This document shows, one piece after another, positions 8,098 through 15,831 of a stretch of 38,139 bases of DNA. The notes beneath the pieces are model-generated. The model was not told where the DNA came from and did no database searches. It saw nothing but the letters and a program-made list of their open reading frames with translations. The position numbers and the translations under genes were made by a program. This DNA comes from Muribaculaceae bacterium (GTDB lineage: Bacteria; Bacteroidota; Bacteroidia; Bacteroidales; Muribaculaceae), in assembly GCA_017624155.1 (NCBI GenBank), contig JAGANS010000008.1, positions 1 through 38,139 of the forward strand. Reading direction: 5' to 3'. Position 1 is the first letter of the stretch; each line of letters begins with the position of its first letter.

Positions 8098-10620
8098 TTA
8101 GTAGGTTAATTCAATGTCGTCGATGTAGAGCTGGGAACCCATGAATGTTCCGTTCTGAGATGCAAAACCGGGACCTGAGAAATTATCATCCGTGCGCTTA
8201 TAATACTCCATATCATACGAAGACATAAATCTGATATAAATCTTGTCGCAAGCAGGCGCATTGACGTCGTAATTCAAAGCTATTGATTTCTGAGTATAAC
8301 TTCCGACAGCGTCGAGCAATAAAGTTGTAGCGAAGATCTTATTTCCGGAGGCATCCTTTAACCAGACTTCGGCGAGACCTTTATCTGATGAATTTTTGGG
8401 AGAGTATTTATACCAGAATGAAATAGAGGCGGGGCGCGATTTAAAATCCAGTCCGCACGACAAATCATCAGTACCTGCGGGACCGGGGCTGCTGCTATTA
8501 GTCTTATTGTCATTTTCTCCATATCCCGACGGACGAGTTTCACGGGTACTGCCCAAATGCAGAAGGCCGGGATCAGTATATTTGCAGGCTCCACTGGTCC
8601 CATTACTGCCGGTTGCCGAGTTATTCGAGCCCCAGCCTACTGAGCGAAGCAAAGCGGCCGATCCTGAATGAGAATCCGTAGTCTGGATTGTACCGGATAT
8701 TGCTTTATATGGCCTGTTATTGCCTATGGAATTACTGCCTGTAGGCTGACTCGTCGTCATAGTATTGTTTGTGCCCCATGTAGGGAATACAATATTTTGC
8801 CATGCAGAGCCACTTGATGCGACAGTCACATCAGCATCAAGATTTCCATTAGGGATCTGTGCATCGGCTTCGGTTGTGAATGATATGTTGTAGCCTTGTT
8901 CGAGGGTCTGATCGCCGTTGACGATGCGGGCTTTGTATGAGGTGGCCGGGGAGAGGCCGGCAATGTGAAGAGTCTTAGTGGCCGGATCGGCTGTAGCCGA
9001 GACAAGACTGTAGTTTGTGCCATCGGTTGAGAGATATACCTTAGCGGCGTTCATCATGGTGGTGAGCAACTGAGTGTTGCTGTCCTGCGTGCCGATTGAT
9101 ACGGGTATGTAGGCATGCTTGGCAAAAGCATTTGGCGTGGTGCCGGGAGCCGGGAAGAGCTGCGGACGGCGGACGGCGGTGTAGCTTACATCAGCCACGC
9201 CGGGCGCGGAAACGGTGAATGAGAAATCCTTTTCAGAGGCATAAACCGGAAGGGTGGCACGGTAGAGGCCGTCGGAGATTTTCTCGTATTCGGGATTAAC
9301 CTCACGGTCGACGCCGTTGAGGCCGCGGTACCTGAACACTACCCTGCCGGTAGGATCGCCGCCATTGTAGCGCACATCGACCTTGAGGGTGGTGCCCATC
9401 ACATAAAGCTCGTCGTTCTCGAGCGACAGCGCGACGGGCGAAGCGACAAGGCTCAGAGTCAAAGGCTCGGACACGCGATTGAACTTATCCATGACCCTGA
9501 CGGTAAATGTATTGACGTTGTCGTCGGCCGAGGCCGCGCCCGGTATGTATGATAAGTGGTCGAGCACCTTGTCGAAGGTAATAACGGCCAGTTTTTCAGG
9601 ATTATGGTAAAGGCCGCGAACATCGAGGCCGAGTGATTCGAGAGTCTGCTGCATGGCGGCATCGGCGGCCATGAAGTTGAGTTCAGCAGGCCATCCCTGC
9701 GAAGTGAGAGACTTTGACGAAGTAGTGAGCCTGACTTCCTGCAGTCCGGCCTGCGCAATGATATTGAAGGCAAGTGAGCGGTCGAGCTTCATGCCGGTGA
9801 CAAATTCGACGGGCTGCCCGTCGGAGAAGCCGGAGGCGGCCATTATGGGCAGAGGAGCGTTGAGCACGTCGTCGCTGATGTCGATAACGGGAAGGTCGCC
9901 TTCGTCGAGAGTCTCGTCGACAGAAACCGATATACCCTCAAGGTCGCCCGAGCCGTCACCGGCCATGTCGACCTTGACGTGGTAGTGATAACGCGGCTGC
10001 GCGGTAAAGCTTGCAACGCGTACAGTGCCGCCATTGCCGTTAGGCTTTACAAAGGTAATATCGACCGACACCTCACCGGGAGTAAGGTACAGGAAGCGGG
10101 TATTGCCCTGCTCCAGTACATACGAGTCATTGACACCGGCGCTCCAGGAAGTCATGTAATTGACAAACTTGTCGCCATACTCGACGGAAATCACCGAGTT
10201 GGCAAGCGATACGGCGAGATTGGCACTGACCGTCTTGTCTTCCTCGACTTTCACCTGAGCTGAACCATAAAAATATGGAGCGTCGAAACCTTGGGCATCG
10301 TCGGAACCATAGAAAGCCTCGACTGTATAGAGGCCGACATTGAACTCCTGCGATTCGCCAAAGGCACTGACGTTGTCGAAAGTCTTGGTGATCGAACCGT
10401 CGGCCGATGTGACTTTCAGAGTCAGATCATCGACAGTGATGTCGGTGTATTCGGCACGGGATGCCCGCGATGATTTGACCGATGTGTCGACGACAGGAGT
10501 CAGGGCAATTCTGCCGCGGCCGCTGTTCCTGTCAAATCCGGTGCCGATACCGTCGGAACAGGACGCAACTAAGGAAAGCGAAGCAAAGCAGACAATGCCC
10601 TTGAGCATTTTAGTCTTCAT
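8098..10620 (-). CDS. DUF4493 surface lipoprotein with PCMD-like domain, first in operon
   Basis: This 840-residue lipoprotein has the lipobox LVASC followed by SDG. The N-terminal DUF4493 region (about 30-235) includes FNVGLYTVEAFYGSDDAQGFD, the same strand order seen in the two downstream paralogues. The middle contains several beta-sandwich segments, one FN3-like (HIAGLSPATSYKARIVNG). A Ser/Asn/Gly-rich tract near 650-720 precedes a PCMD-like end (SRPASISFWYKYSP, then SQLYIDDIELTY, matching the end of the third protein). The three genes therefore look like duplicated and diverged surface proteins expressed as a set. A -7 box lies about 90 nt upstream. No transposon or invertible promoter is seen nearby. 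Substrate or partner is unknown. Confidence 0.82.
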   Translation of the reverse strand: MKTKMLKGIVCFASLSLVASCSDGIGTGFDRNSGRGRIALTPVVDTSVKSSRASRAEYTDITVDDLTLKVTSADGSITKTFDNVSAFGESQEFNVGLYTVEAFYGSDDAQGFDAPYFYGSAQVKVEEDKTVSANLAVSLANSVISVEYGDKFVNYMTSWSAGVNDSYVLEQGNTRFLYLTPGEVSVDITFVKPNGNGGTVRVASFTAQPRYHYHVKVDMAGDGSGDLEGISVSVDETLDEGDLPVIDISDDVLNAPLPIMAASGFSDGQPVEFVTGMKLDRSLAFNIIAQAGLQEVRLTTSSKSLTSQGWPAELNFMAADAAMQQTLESLGLDVRGLYHNPEKLAVITFDKVLDHLSYIPGAASADDNVNTFTVRVMDKFNRVSEPLTLSLVASPVALSLENDELYVMGTTLKVDVRYNGGDPTGRVVFRYRGLNGVDREVNPEYEKISDGLYRATLPVYASEKDFSFTVSAPGVADVSYTAVRRPQLFPAPGTTPNAFAKHAYIPVSIGTQDSNTQLLTTMMNAAKVYLSTDGTNYSLVSATADPATKTLHIAGLSPATSYKARIVNGDQTLEQGYNISFTTEADAQIPNGNLDADVTVASSGSAWQNIVFPTWGTNNTMTTSQPTGSNSIGNNRPYKAISGTIQTTDSHSGSAALLRSVGWGSNNSATGSNGTSGACKYTDPGLLHLGSTRETRPSGYGENDNKTNSSSPGPAGTDDLSCGLDFKSRPASISFWYKYSPKNSSDKGLAEVWLKDASGNKIFATTLLLDAVGSYTQKSIALNYDVNAPACDKIYIRFMSSYDMEYYKRTDDNFSGPGFASQNGTFMGSQLYIDDIELTY

Positions 10621-10709
10621 CTGTGTAAAGATTAGTTTATATTAATTGTTTTATTTTCAATGTATTTTACGGAACAGCATATTAAATGAACTTTTTCCGG
10701 AAATCAAGT

Positions 10710-10718
10710 GCAAATTTA
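10710..10718 (-). promoter_or_regulatory. -7 promoter box of the DUF4493 operon
   Basis: TAAATTTGC on the minus strand is a full match to TAnnTTTG plus the common C. It lies in an AT-rich stretch 90 nt before the operon start; no good -33 TTG is at the right distance. The rest of the 10621-10889 gap holds only this promoter and the terminator at 10823. Confidence 0.6.
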
Positions 10719-10822
10719 ATAAAATATCTTAAAATATAAAAAAAATGACATTCAAAAAACGCCATAAAAGACCAATTAGAGTCTAAAATAGCAAGGATTT
10801 TCCATAAGACCGCCATAAAAAC

Positions 10823-10869
10823 ACAATCGGCATATCCGCATCGGTATTCGATCCGGATATGCCGATTGT
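10823..10869 (-). terminator. rho-independent terminator of the TonB-receptor gene
   Basis: A perfect 16-bp stem (ACAATCGGCATATCCG at 10823-10838, complement at 10854-10869) with a 15-nt loop is followed on the minus strand by GTTTTTAT. It begins 20 nt after the receptor stop codon. Confidence 0.88.
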
Positions 10870-10889
10870 AAGGCCACGGAGAAGGCGCG

Positions 10890-13199
10890 TCAGATGCTGA
10901 TGGAAACGGCAGCCGATACGGTGCGCGGCAGCGCGGGGCCGTAGATATATCCCGAGTCACGGTCGGGACCGCGGTCAAAATCGTTCTGATAGCTGTTGAA
11001 TATATTCCCTACCCCGGCACTGACATCGAGATCGACGCGGTTGAATATACGGAAGCAGTAGGTGAAGCGGACGGATGCGTCGAAGAAATGGGGAGTACGG
11101 ACAGCAAGGTCGACATCGGTGCCCGAGCCGACGAGATGCTGCACGGTCATCGGGCCGGTCCATGTAGCGTCGACGGTCGCCTTGAACGCCTTGGTGATGC
11201 CGATGTTGGCAGTGAGATAACCATAGACGTCAGGCGTGCGAAACATGCGCTTTACCGCAGGGACATCGGGATTGTCGCTCCAGTGCTCGGGCTGCTTGTA
11301 TCGGCTGCGCTGGATCGTGACGCCGGCCTGAACATCAAGAGAAGAGGAGAAGAAGGCTTTTGCCTCGAGATTCATACCGGCTACATGAGCGCCCGAGCCG
11401 TTGTAACGCTCGAGGACTGTGTTGCCGGCCGCATCAGGATCGGGAAGCTGACGCAAAGCGAACACATCGCGCAGGTCGGTGTAGAAACCCTCGATGAGGA
11501 AATTGGTCTGCACGTTGCCGAAGCGGTGATATAAGTCGGCCGAGGCGCTGATGCTCTGCGAACTTTCCTGCTTAAGGCCTGGGGCGAGAATCGTAACTAC
11601 ACGGTCGCCGCCGACGATGGCCACATGGAGGTCCTCGTCGTAGGTCTGCGGCGAGCGGAAGCCGGTGCTCCACGAGGCGCGCAGGTTGACGTCGGGCGTG
11701 GGATTGAAACGGATGTTGGCACGTGGCGACACGATGGCATTGTGGATGAGGGAATGCTTGTCGAGGCGTGCGCCAATGAGAAAGCCCCAGCGGTCGGTGC
11801 GCCATTCGTTCTGCAGATATGCGCTGTAGATGTTGACGTTCTGCAGCAGATCGTGGTCGTAGCCGAGGGTACGATCGTGCAGTCGGTTGTAGGAATACTC
11901 AAGACCGGCAACGAGTTCGGCCGGCATGAACCACAGGCGCGAGAAGGGATGAGTCCATTGCGAGCCGGCAGTAACCACGGCGTCGGATGTGCGGCCATAA
12001 GCGTCGGGATCCATGTTTGAGCCGTAATAACTCTGCCGGTGTGTGAGCTGCGTGGCGGCGAATACAGCCACATGGTCGCGATGGTCGCGAGGCCACAGGT
12101 CAAGGGTCATCTCGGCGGCATGAATGTTGTGGTCGGCCTGCTCGGCGATCATAGCCATGTGGGGCTGCAGGGACAGCTGATCGCCACCGCGGCGATATTC
12201 ATGTGTGTTGTGGTATTCGAGAGTAATGCGCGAGATTTCGGACGGACGCATGAATGCTCGCGTACCGATTGTCTGCGAGCGCAGCTGTGCCACCTCGGTG
12301 AAGCCGTCGCCGTCGTGGTCGTAACCGTCGCGGTAGCGGCTCTGACCGTAGACAAACATGCCGGCCTTGCCGTTGTCGGTGACTATCGAGGCATTGAGTG
12401 TGGTATTATTGTCGAAGGCACCGGAGGGGCCGATGGATGTGAGCGTGTGGGATACATGCGCAGAATTGGCCACCGGATCCTTGGTAATGATGTTGATCGT
12501 GCCACCGACGGCTGATGAGCCGAACAGGGCAGAACCGCCGCCTCGCATCACTTCGACGCGCTCGATCATATTGGCGGGTATCTGCTCGAGGCCATAAACG
12601 CCGGTGAGCGCCGAGAATACCGGCCGCGAGTTCATGAGAATCTGCGAATAGTGACCGTCGAGACCGTTGATACGCACTTGTGTGAAACCACAATTCTGAC
12701 AGTCGTTCTCGACACGTACGCCGGGCTGGAAGTCGAGTCCGTCGGCAAGTGAACAGGCACCGACAAGGTCGAATGTCTTGCCCGAGAGCACACTCACGAG
12801 CGAGGGGCTCTCGCGGCGTCGCACCTCGCTTTTTGAAGAAGTGACAACTACCTGATCGAGCATGAAAGCATCAGGCTCGACATCAAAGTTAAGTTCAACT
12901 GTCTGCCCGGCGGCTACTTCGGCGGTAAGTTTCTTTGTCTTATATCCGGTAAAGGATGCTTCGAGTGTATAACGGCCGGGAGTAAGGTCGCGGAACACAT
13001 AGTGTCCAGAGGCATCGGTCATTGTAGCAAGGCGGGTGCCGTCGATGCGGACAAGATAGTATGGCATGTGTTCGCCGGTCTCGGTATCGACAACATGGCC
13101 GGTGATATTGGCGTCGGACACAGGCGCCGGAGCGCCGGCCGCGGCAAAAATGCAGCCGGCCACGAAGGCTGCTGCCGTAAAAAAAATATTTTTAAGCAT
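10890..13199 (-). CDS. TonB-dependent outer-membrane receptor (probable metal or metallophore uptake)
   Basis: This 769-residue receptor has an N-terminal signal peptide, a carboxypeptidase-regulatory-like domain (about 32-110, ITGHVVDTETGEHMPYYLV), a TonB-box-like DQVVVT (115-120), a plug (about 125-245) and a 22-strand-type barrel. The plug ends in the typical RVEVMRGGGSALFGSSAVGG followed by TINIITK. It has an unusual CxxC (C167, C170, in ENDCQNCGFTQVRINGLDG) at a place that could bind a metal. The family resembles FepA/CirA-type receptors, not SusC glycan porins: it has no SusD partner and is shorter than SusC. It lies 46 nt downstream of a His-rich ORF ending LRAPPM, and a hairpin fills that gap, so its expression may be controlled by translation of that ORF. 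The substrate is inferred, not shown; copper, zinc, iron or a small chelate would all fit. Confidence 0.9.
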   Translation of the reverse strand: MLKNIFFTAAAFVAGCIFAAAGAPAPVSDANITGHVVDTETGEHMPYYLVRIDGTRLATMTDASGHYVFRDLTPGRYTLEASFTGYKTKKLTAEVAAGQTVELNFDVEPDAFMLDQVVVTSSKSEVRRRESPSLVSVLSGKTFDLVGACSLADGLDFQPGVRVENDCQNCGFTQVRINGLDGHYSQILMNSRPVFSALTGVYGLEQIPANMIERVEVMRGGGSALFGSSAVGGTINIITKDPVANSAHVSHTLTSIGPSGAFDNNTTLNASIVTDNGKAGMFVYGQSRYRDGYDHDGDGFTEVAQLRSQTIGTRAFMRPSEISRITLEYHNTHEYRRGGDQLSLQPHMAMIAEQADHNIHAAEMTLDLWPRDHRDHVAVFAATQLTHRQSYYGSNMDPDAYGRTSDAVVTAGSQWTHPFSRLWFMPAELVAGLEYSYNRLHDRTLGYDHDLLQNVNIYSAYLQNEWRTDRWGFLIGARLDKHSLIHNAIVSPRANIRFNPTPDVNLRASWSTGFRSPQTYDEDLHVAIVGGDRVVTILAPGLKQESSQSISASADLYHRFGNVQTNFLIEGFYTDLRDVFALRQLPDPDAAGNTVLERYNGSGAHVAGMNLEAKAFFSSSLDVQAGVTIQRSRYKQPEHWSDNPDVPAVKRMFRTPDVYGYLTANIGITKAFKATVDATWTGPMTVQHLVGSGTDVDLAVRTPHFFDASVRFTYCFRIFNRVDLDVSAGVGNIFNSYQNDFDRGPDRDSGYIYGPALPRTVSAAVSISI

Positions 13200-13223
13200 A
13201 AGTCTTTGGGTAAGAGTTTGGTA

Positions 13224-13251
13224 ATGTGATTATGACAGGAATCAATCACAT
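13224..13251 (-). promoter_or_regulatory. hairpin covering the stop codon of the LRAPPM ORF
   Basis: On the minus strand ATGTGATT (13251-13244: last Met codon, stop codon and two more bases) pairs perfectly with AATCACAT (13231-13224), with a 12-nt loop. The 3' arm ends 24 nt before the receptor start. A ribosome arrested on the two Pro codons would cover the entire 5' arm and keep the stem open, as in SecM-type control. This use is inferred from position. Confidence 0.6.
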
Positions 13252-13584
13252 CGGAGGAGCCCTGAGCCCAAAGTGGAATGTGTTGCCGGAAAATACGCAA
13301 GGCTGCGACACACAGGCAACGACAACAAATACTGAAGAAGGATCAAACGGGATAACCGAGGCAACGGCATCAAAAGAGCCGGCCGCCATGTTGAATGCGG
13401 AGATAGAACCAAAAGCCTCGGCGCTGTGTGTGTGGTGTGATGACGGCACATAGGGATGCGAGTGTGCGATATAATTGCCGTCGGCACAGCGGTGGGAGTG
13501 CATAAAAACCGTGTTGGCTGTCATGAAGTAAGCCAACACAATCATCATCAATACGGACAATACACGGGCCGCTGCTTTTTTCAC
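13246..13584 (-). CDS. His-rich membrane leader ORF ending LRAPPM, candidate arrest peptide
   Basis: This 112-codon ORF directly precedes the TonB receptor. The start is GTG (13584), chosen because a -7 box ends 5 nt before it and because it gives a proper basic n-region (MKKAAARVL). Residues 8-27 form a signal-anchor or signal peptide. A histidine cluster follows (H29, H31, H41, H43, H50, H51, H53, in HSHRC, HSHPY and HHTHS). C91 and C96 lie in CVSQPC. The protein ends FGLRAPPM at 105-112. RAPP is a known ribosome-arrest sequence, and RAPP-type ends after a metal-binding segment recall the DUF2946/CruR copper-responsive upstream ORF of Bordetella. When stalled, the tunnel would hide about the last 35 residues and leave the anchor and the His cluster outside. 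A structural or metal-carrying role for the finished protein is the alternative. Confidence 0.78.
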   Translation of the reverse strand: MKKAAARVLSVLMMIVLAYFMTANTVFMHSHRCADGNYIAHSHPYVPSSHHTHSAEAFGSISAFNMAAGSFDAVASVIPFDPSSVFVVVACVSQPCVFSGNTFHFGLRAPPM

Positions 13585-13589
13585 GGCTG

Positions 13590-13597
13590 CAAAGTTA
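13590..13597 (-). promoter_or_regulatory. -7 promoter box of the LRAPPM ORF-receptor unit
   Basis: TAACTTTG on the minus strand, 5 nt before the GTG start at 13584. No -33 TTG is seen at 19-21 bp; a TTTG lies only 12 bp upstream. A leaderless or nearly leaderless transcript is predicted. Confidence 0.55.
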
Positions 13598-13669
13598 ACG
13601 TTTTTTTTGCAAACATTTATACAGCGATGTTGTTTTTACTACAAGAGATGAAATAAAAAACATACAACC

Positions 13670-14050
13670 ATGACCGACGCTCAGAAAACATCGACAGAAG
13701 CACGCCTGGAGGCTGAAGTGGCCCGTCAGGCAGCAAAGGTATCGGCTTCGGCAGCCGCACAGGCAGCCCGTACGGAAGCCCAATCAATAAAAGAACAGGC
13801 GCAGGAAAAGGCCGCACAGGCAGGCGCCGGCGCCAAATCGGCTACGGAAGCCGCAAAGGAAAAGGCAGCCGAACTCAAAGAACAGGCAGCCGACAAGTTT
13901 GGCGACCTCAGGGAGAAGGCCGCCGACAAATTAGGCGACCTCAAAGGCAAAGCCGCATCAGTGGCATCGTCATTGCTTGACAAGAGCGGCGACCTGCTCG
14001 ACAGTTTGTCGGACAAAGCTCACGACGCGGCTGACAAATTAGGAAAATAG
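13670..14050 (+). CDS. LEA-like Ala/Lys-rich helical repeat protein
   Basis: This 126-residue, low-complexity protein is dominated by Ala, Lys, Glu, Asp and Leu, with no Cys, Trp, Pro or His. From about residue 55 a degenerate 11-residue helical repeat is visible: ELKEQAADKFGD, DLREKAADKLGD and DLKGKAASVASS, then SDKAHDAADKLGK. This is the pattern of group 3 LEA and apolipophorin-like proteins, which protect membranes or proteins during drying or stress. No signal peptide is present, so it should stay in the cytoplasm. Bacterial histone-like tails are also Ala/Lys-rich, but this one is nearly balanced in charge. It has a strong terminator 67 nt downstream and no clear -7 box upstream. Confidence 0.75.
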   Translation: MTDAQKTSTEARLEAEVARQAAKVSASAAAQAARTEAQSIKEQAQEKAAQAGAGAKSATEAAKEKAAELKEQAADKFGDLREKAADKLGDLKGKAASVASSLLDKSGDLLDSLSDKAHDAADKLGK

Positions 14051-14117
14051 CAACCCTGATATCTTTTTACCCTTGAAAAGTCTGCATCGGGCAGGCTCAA
14101 TGTACCTGAATGACAGC

Positions 14118-14147
14118 GGAGCCGGCATGCGCAAACATGCCGGCTCC
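14118..14147 (+). terminator. terminator of the LEA-like gene
   Basis: A perfect 12-bp stem (GGAGCCGGCATG, 14118-14129) with a 6-nt loop and its complement (14136-14147) is followed by TTATTT. The last bases of the stem are also the start of a direct repeat. Confidence 0.8.
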
Positions 14148-14182
14148 TTATTTGGTTGAGGGTTTGGGTTGAGGGTTTAGGG
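14144..14182 (+). repeat. G-rich direct repeat, copy 1, with G-quadruplex motif
   Basis: This 39-bp copy matches 14371-14409 at 37 of 39 positions. It contains four GGG runs (14160-14182) with loops TTT, TTGA and TTTA, a canonical G-quadruplex pattern that looks telomere-like. Confidence 0.85.
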
Positions 14183-14215
14183 ACAACAACTTCAACCTCC
14201 AACATTCATGAGGAG

Positions 14216-14372
14216 AGGCCGCCGATTTGAGCCACGATGCCAAATGTAGCACCGCTGATATAATCGGCGGCCTGCGGGCGCCTTTCCCGGTTGGGACTTC
14301 TGTCCGCGTGCACCTCCGCCTGAAGGCTACGGTGAACGCGGTTACGGGTAAATCGGCGGCCTGCGGGCGCCT
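14216..14372. repeat. REP/MITE-like element with inverted ends between two G-rich repeats
   Basis: AGGCCGCCGATTT (14216-14228) is the inverse of 14350-14362. The 22-mer beginning AATCGGCGGCC occurs in direct orientation at 14262-14283 and 14351-14372. The middle contains an imperfect palindrome between CCGCGT and ACGCGG with an inner GCCT-GA-AGGC stem. No coding frame here looks real. The 353-nt gap 14051-14403 holds only the terminator and this repeat cluster. Confidence 0.6.
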
Positions 14373-14409
14373 CCTTATTTGGTTGAGGGTTGTGGTTGAG
14401 GGTTTAGGG
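14371..14409 (+). repeat. G-rich direct repeat, copy 2, overlapping the end of hisS
   Basis: This is the second copy of the 39-bp repeat, 227 bp from the first. It includes the hisS stop codon (14404-14406). With the next bases it forms four G runs between 14387 and 14415. Confidence 0.85.
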
Positions 14410-15780
14410 TTGGGGTTTAGCATTGATGATGGCGGCGACTTCGTCAAGTGGTATTGTCTGCTGCGTGCCGGCGGCCATGTCCTTGAGCGTAACTGTGCCT
14501 GCGACGGCCTCGGCCTCGCCAATCAGAGCCACGTATGGTATGGACGATGAGTTGGCATACGCCATCTGTTTTTTCATCTTGGAGGCATCGGGATAAAGCT
14601 CGCATGAAATGCCCCGGGCACGGAGAGTCTTGACTGCACGGAGAGCAGCAACGGTTTCTTTGCCGCCGAAGTTTACAAACATCACCTGCGACGAGGCACC
14701 GAGATCGGCCGGATATAGGTCGAGGCCGTTGAGCACGTCGTAGATGCGGTCGGCGCCGAATGAGATCCCGACGCCCGATACGTCGGGCATACCGAATACG
14801 CCTGTGAGATTGTCATACCGGCCACCGCCTGTGATAGAGCCTATGGCGAAGTCGAGAGCCTTGACTTCGATAATCGTGCCTGTATAATAATTGAGGCCGC
14901 GGGCCAGAGAAACGTCGAGATCGAGCTCGGCGTCGAGGCCCAGGGCAAGTGTATCGCCTATCACGGTGCGTAGTTCCTTGACGCCAAGAGAACCGATGGC
15001 TGAATCGCTGAGAAGTTGCTCAAGTTTATCGAGCCGTTGGGCGGGAGTGCCGTCAATCATCAGAATCGGCTGGAGCGCCTTGACAGATTCTTCACTGAGA
15101 CCGCGGTCGATCAGCTCCTCATTAACCTTTTCAATGCCCACCTTGTCGATCTTATCAATCGCAACGGTGATGTCGATCATCTTGTCGGGCGCGCCTATAA
15201 GCTCGGCAATGCCGGCGAGGACCTTGCGGTTGTTAAGTTTAATGGCAATACGCACCTTGAGGCGGCGGAAAACCTCGTCGATAAGCTGTAGGAGTTCTAC
15301 TTCGTTGACAAGCGAATCAGAACCGACGACATCGGCGTCGCACTGATAGAATTCGCGGTAGCGGCCTTTCTGCGGACGATCGGCACGCCAGACCGGCTGA
15401 ATCTGGAAACGGCGGAATGGCATCTGAATGTCATTGCGGTGCTGCACCACAAAGCGTGCGAAAGGCACGGTAAGGTCGTAACGCAGACCTTTCTCGGAAA
15501 TCTGCGTTGTGAGTTTAACGAATTTTTCCTCGTCGAGCAGGTTGGGATCGACTCCGGCGAGGTAGTTGCCGGAGTTGAGGATTTTGAACAGCAGTTTGTC
15601 TCCCTCCTCGCCATATTTGCCCATCAGCGTAGAGAGATTCTCCATAGCGGGAGTTTCGATCTGATGATAGCCGAACAGGCGGAATACGCTGCGGATGGTG
15701 TCGAATATGTAATTGCGGCGCGCCATCTCGGCGGGAGAGAAGTCGCGCGTACCCTTAGGAATAGAAGGTTTTTGTGCCAT
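14404..15780 (-). CDS. hisS: histidine--tRNA ligase
   Basis: This class II synthetase charges tRNA-His. It has 458 residues with the start at 15780 ([14 protein letters not shown]); a longer frame begins 51 nt upstream but runs through the -7 box. Motifs include GTRDF (10-14), RYDLT (100-104), [16 protein letters not shown] (138-153), [14 protein letters not shown] and GGGRYDNL, then a C-terminal anticodon-binding domain. RYDLT with YREFYQCD is the eukaryote-like variant, not the usual bacterial RPEGT form; I believe this is normal for Bacteroidetes. The last residues (KPQP-stop) are encoded inside a G-rich direct repeat that has a second copy downstream, so the tail may have been reshaped by the repeat. 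It has its own promoter. Confidence 0.97.
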   Translation of the reverse strand: MAQKPSIPKGTRDFSPAEMARRNYIFDTIRSVFRLFGYHQIETPAMENLSTLMGKYGEEGDKLLFKILNSGNYLAGVDPNLLDEEKFVKLTTQISEKGLRYDLTVPFARFVVQHRNDIQMPFRRFQIQPVWRADRPQKGRYREFYQCDADVVGSDSLVNEVELLQLIDEVFRRLKVRIAIKLNNRKVLAGIAELIGAPDKMIDITVAIDKIDKVGIEKVNEELIDRGLSEESVKALQPILMIDGTPAQRLDKLEQLLSDSAIGSLGVKELRTVIGDTLALGLDAELDLDVSLARGLNYYTGTIIEVKALDFAIGSITGGGRYDNLTGVFGMPDVSGVGISFGADRIYDVLNGLDLYPADLGASSQVMFVNFGGKETVAALRAVKTLRARGISCELYPDASKMKKQMAYANSSSIPYVALIGEAEAVAGTVTLKDMAAGTQQTIPLDEVAAIINAKPQP

Positions 15781-15796
15781 TGTTTCGATATTTTTT

Positions 15797-15828
15797 GCAA
15801 AGTTAACAAAAAACGGCGAAACGGACAA
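15797..15828 (-). promoter_or_regulatory. hisS promoter
   Basis: The -7 TAACTTTGC (15805-15797) and a -33 TTG (15828-15826) are separated by 20 bp. The leader should be about 10 nt. The promoter lies just past the stop codon of the upstream Pro-rich lipoprotein. Confidence 0.7.
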
Positions 15829-15831
15829 CAA

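Noticed and set aside
10642-10700. terminator at CGGAA ... TTCCG before the DUF4493 operon
   Set aside because: Short, with a long AT-rich loop, and lies inside the operon leader.
10890-13199. SusC-type glycan transporter
   Set aside because: No SusD gene follows, length is below SusC, and the plug is of the CirA/FepA type.
14144-14409. CRISPR array
   Set aside because: Only two spaced G-rich repeats and two 22-mers, no regular spacers and no cas genes.
14227-14550. 107-codon ORF through the repeat cluster
   Set aside because: Made of the repeats plus antisense hisS; no sign of coding constraint.
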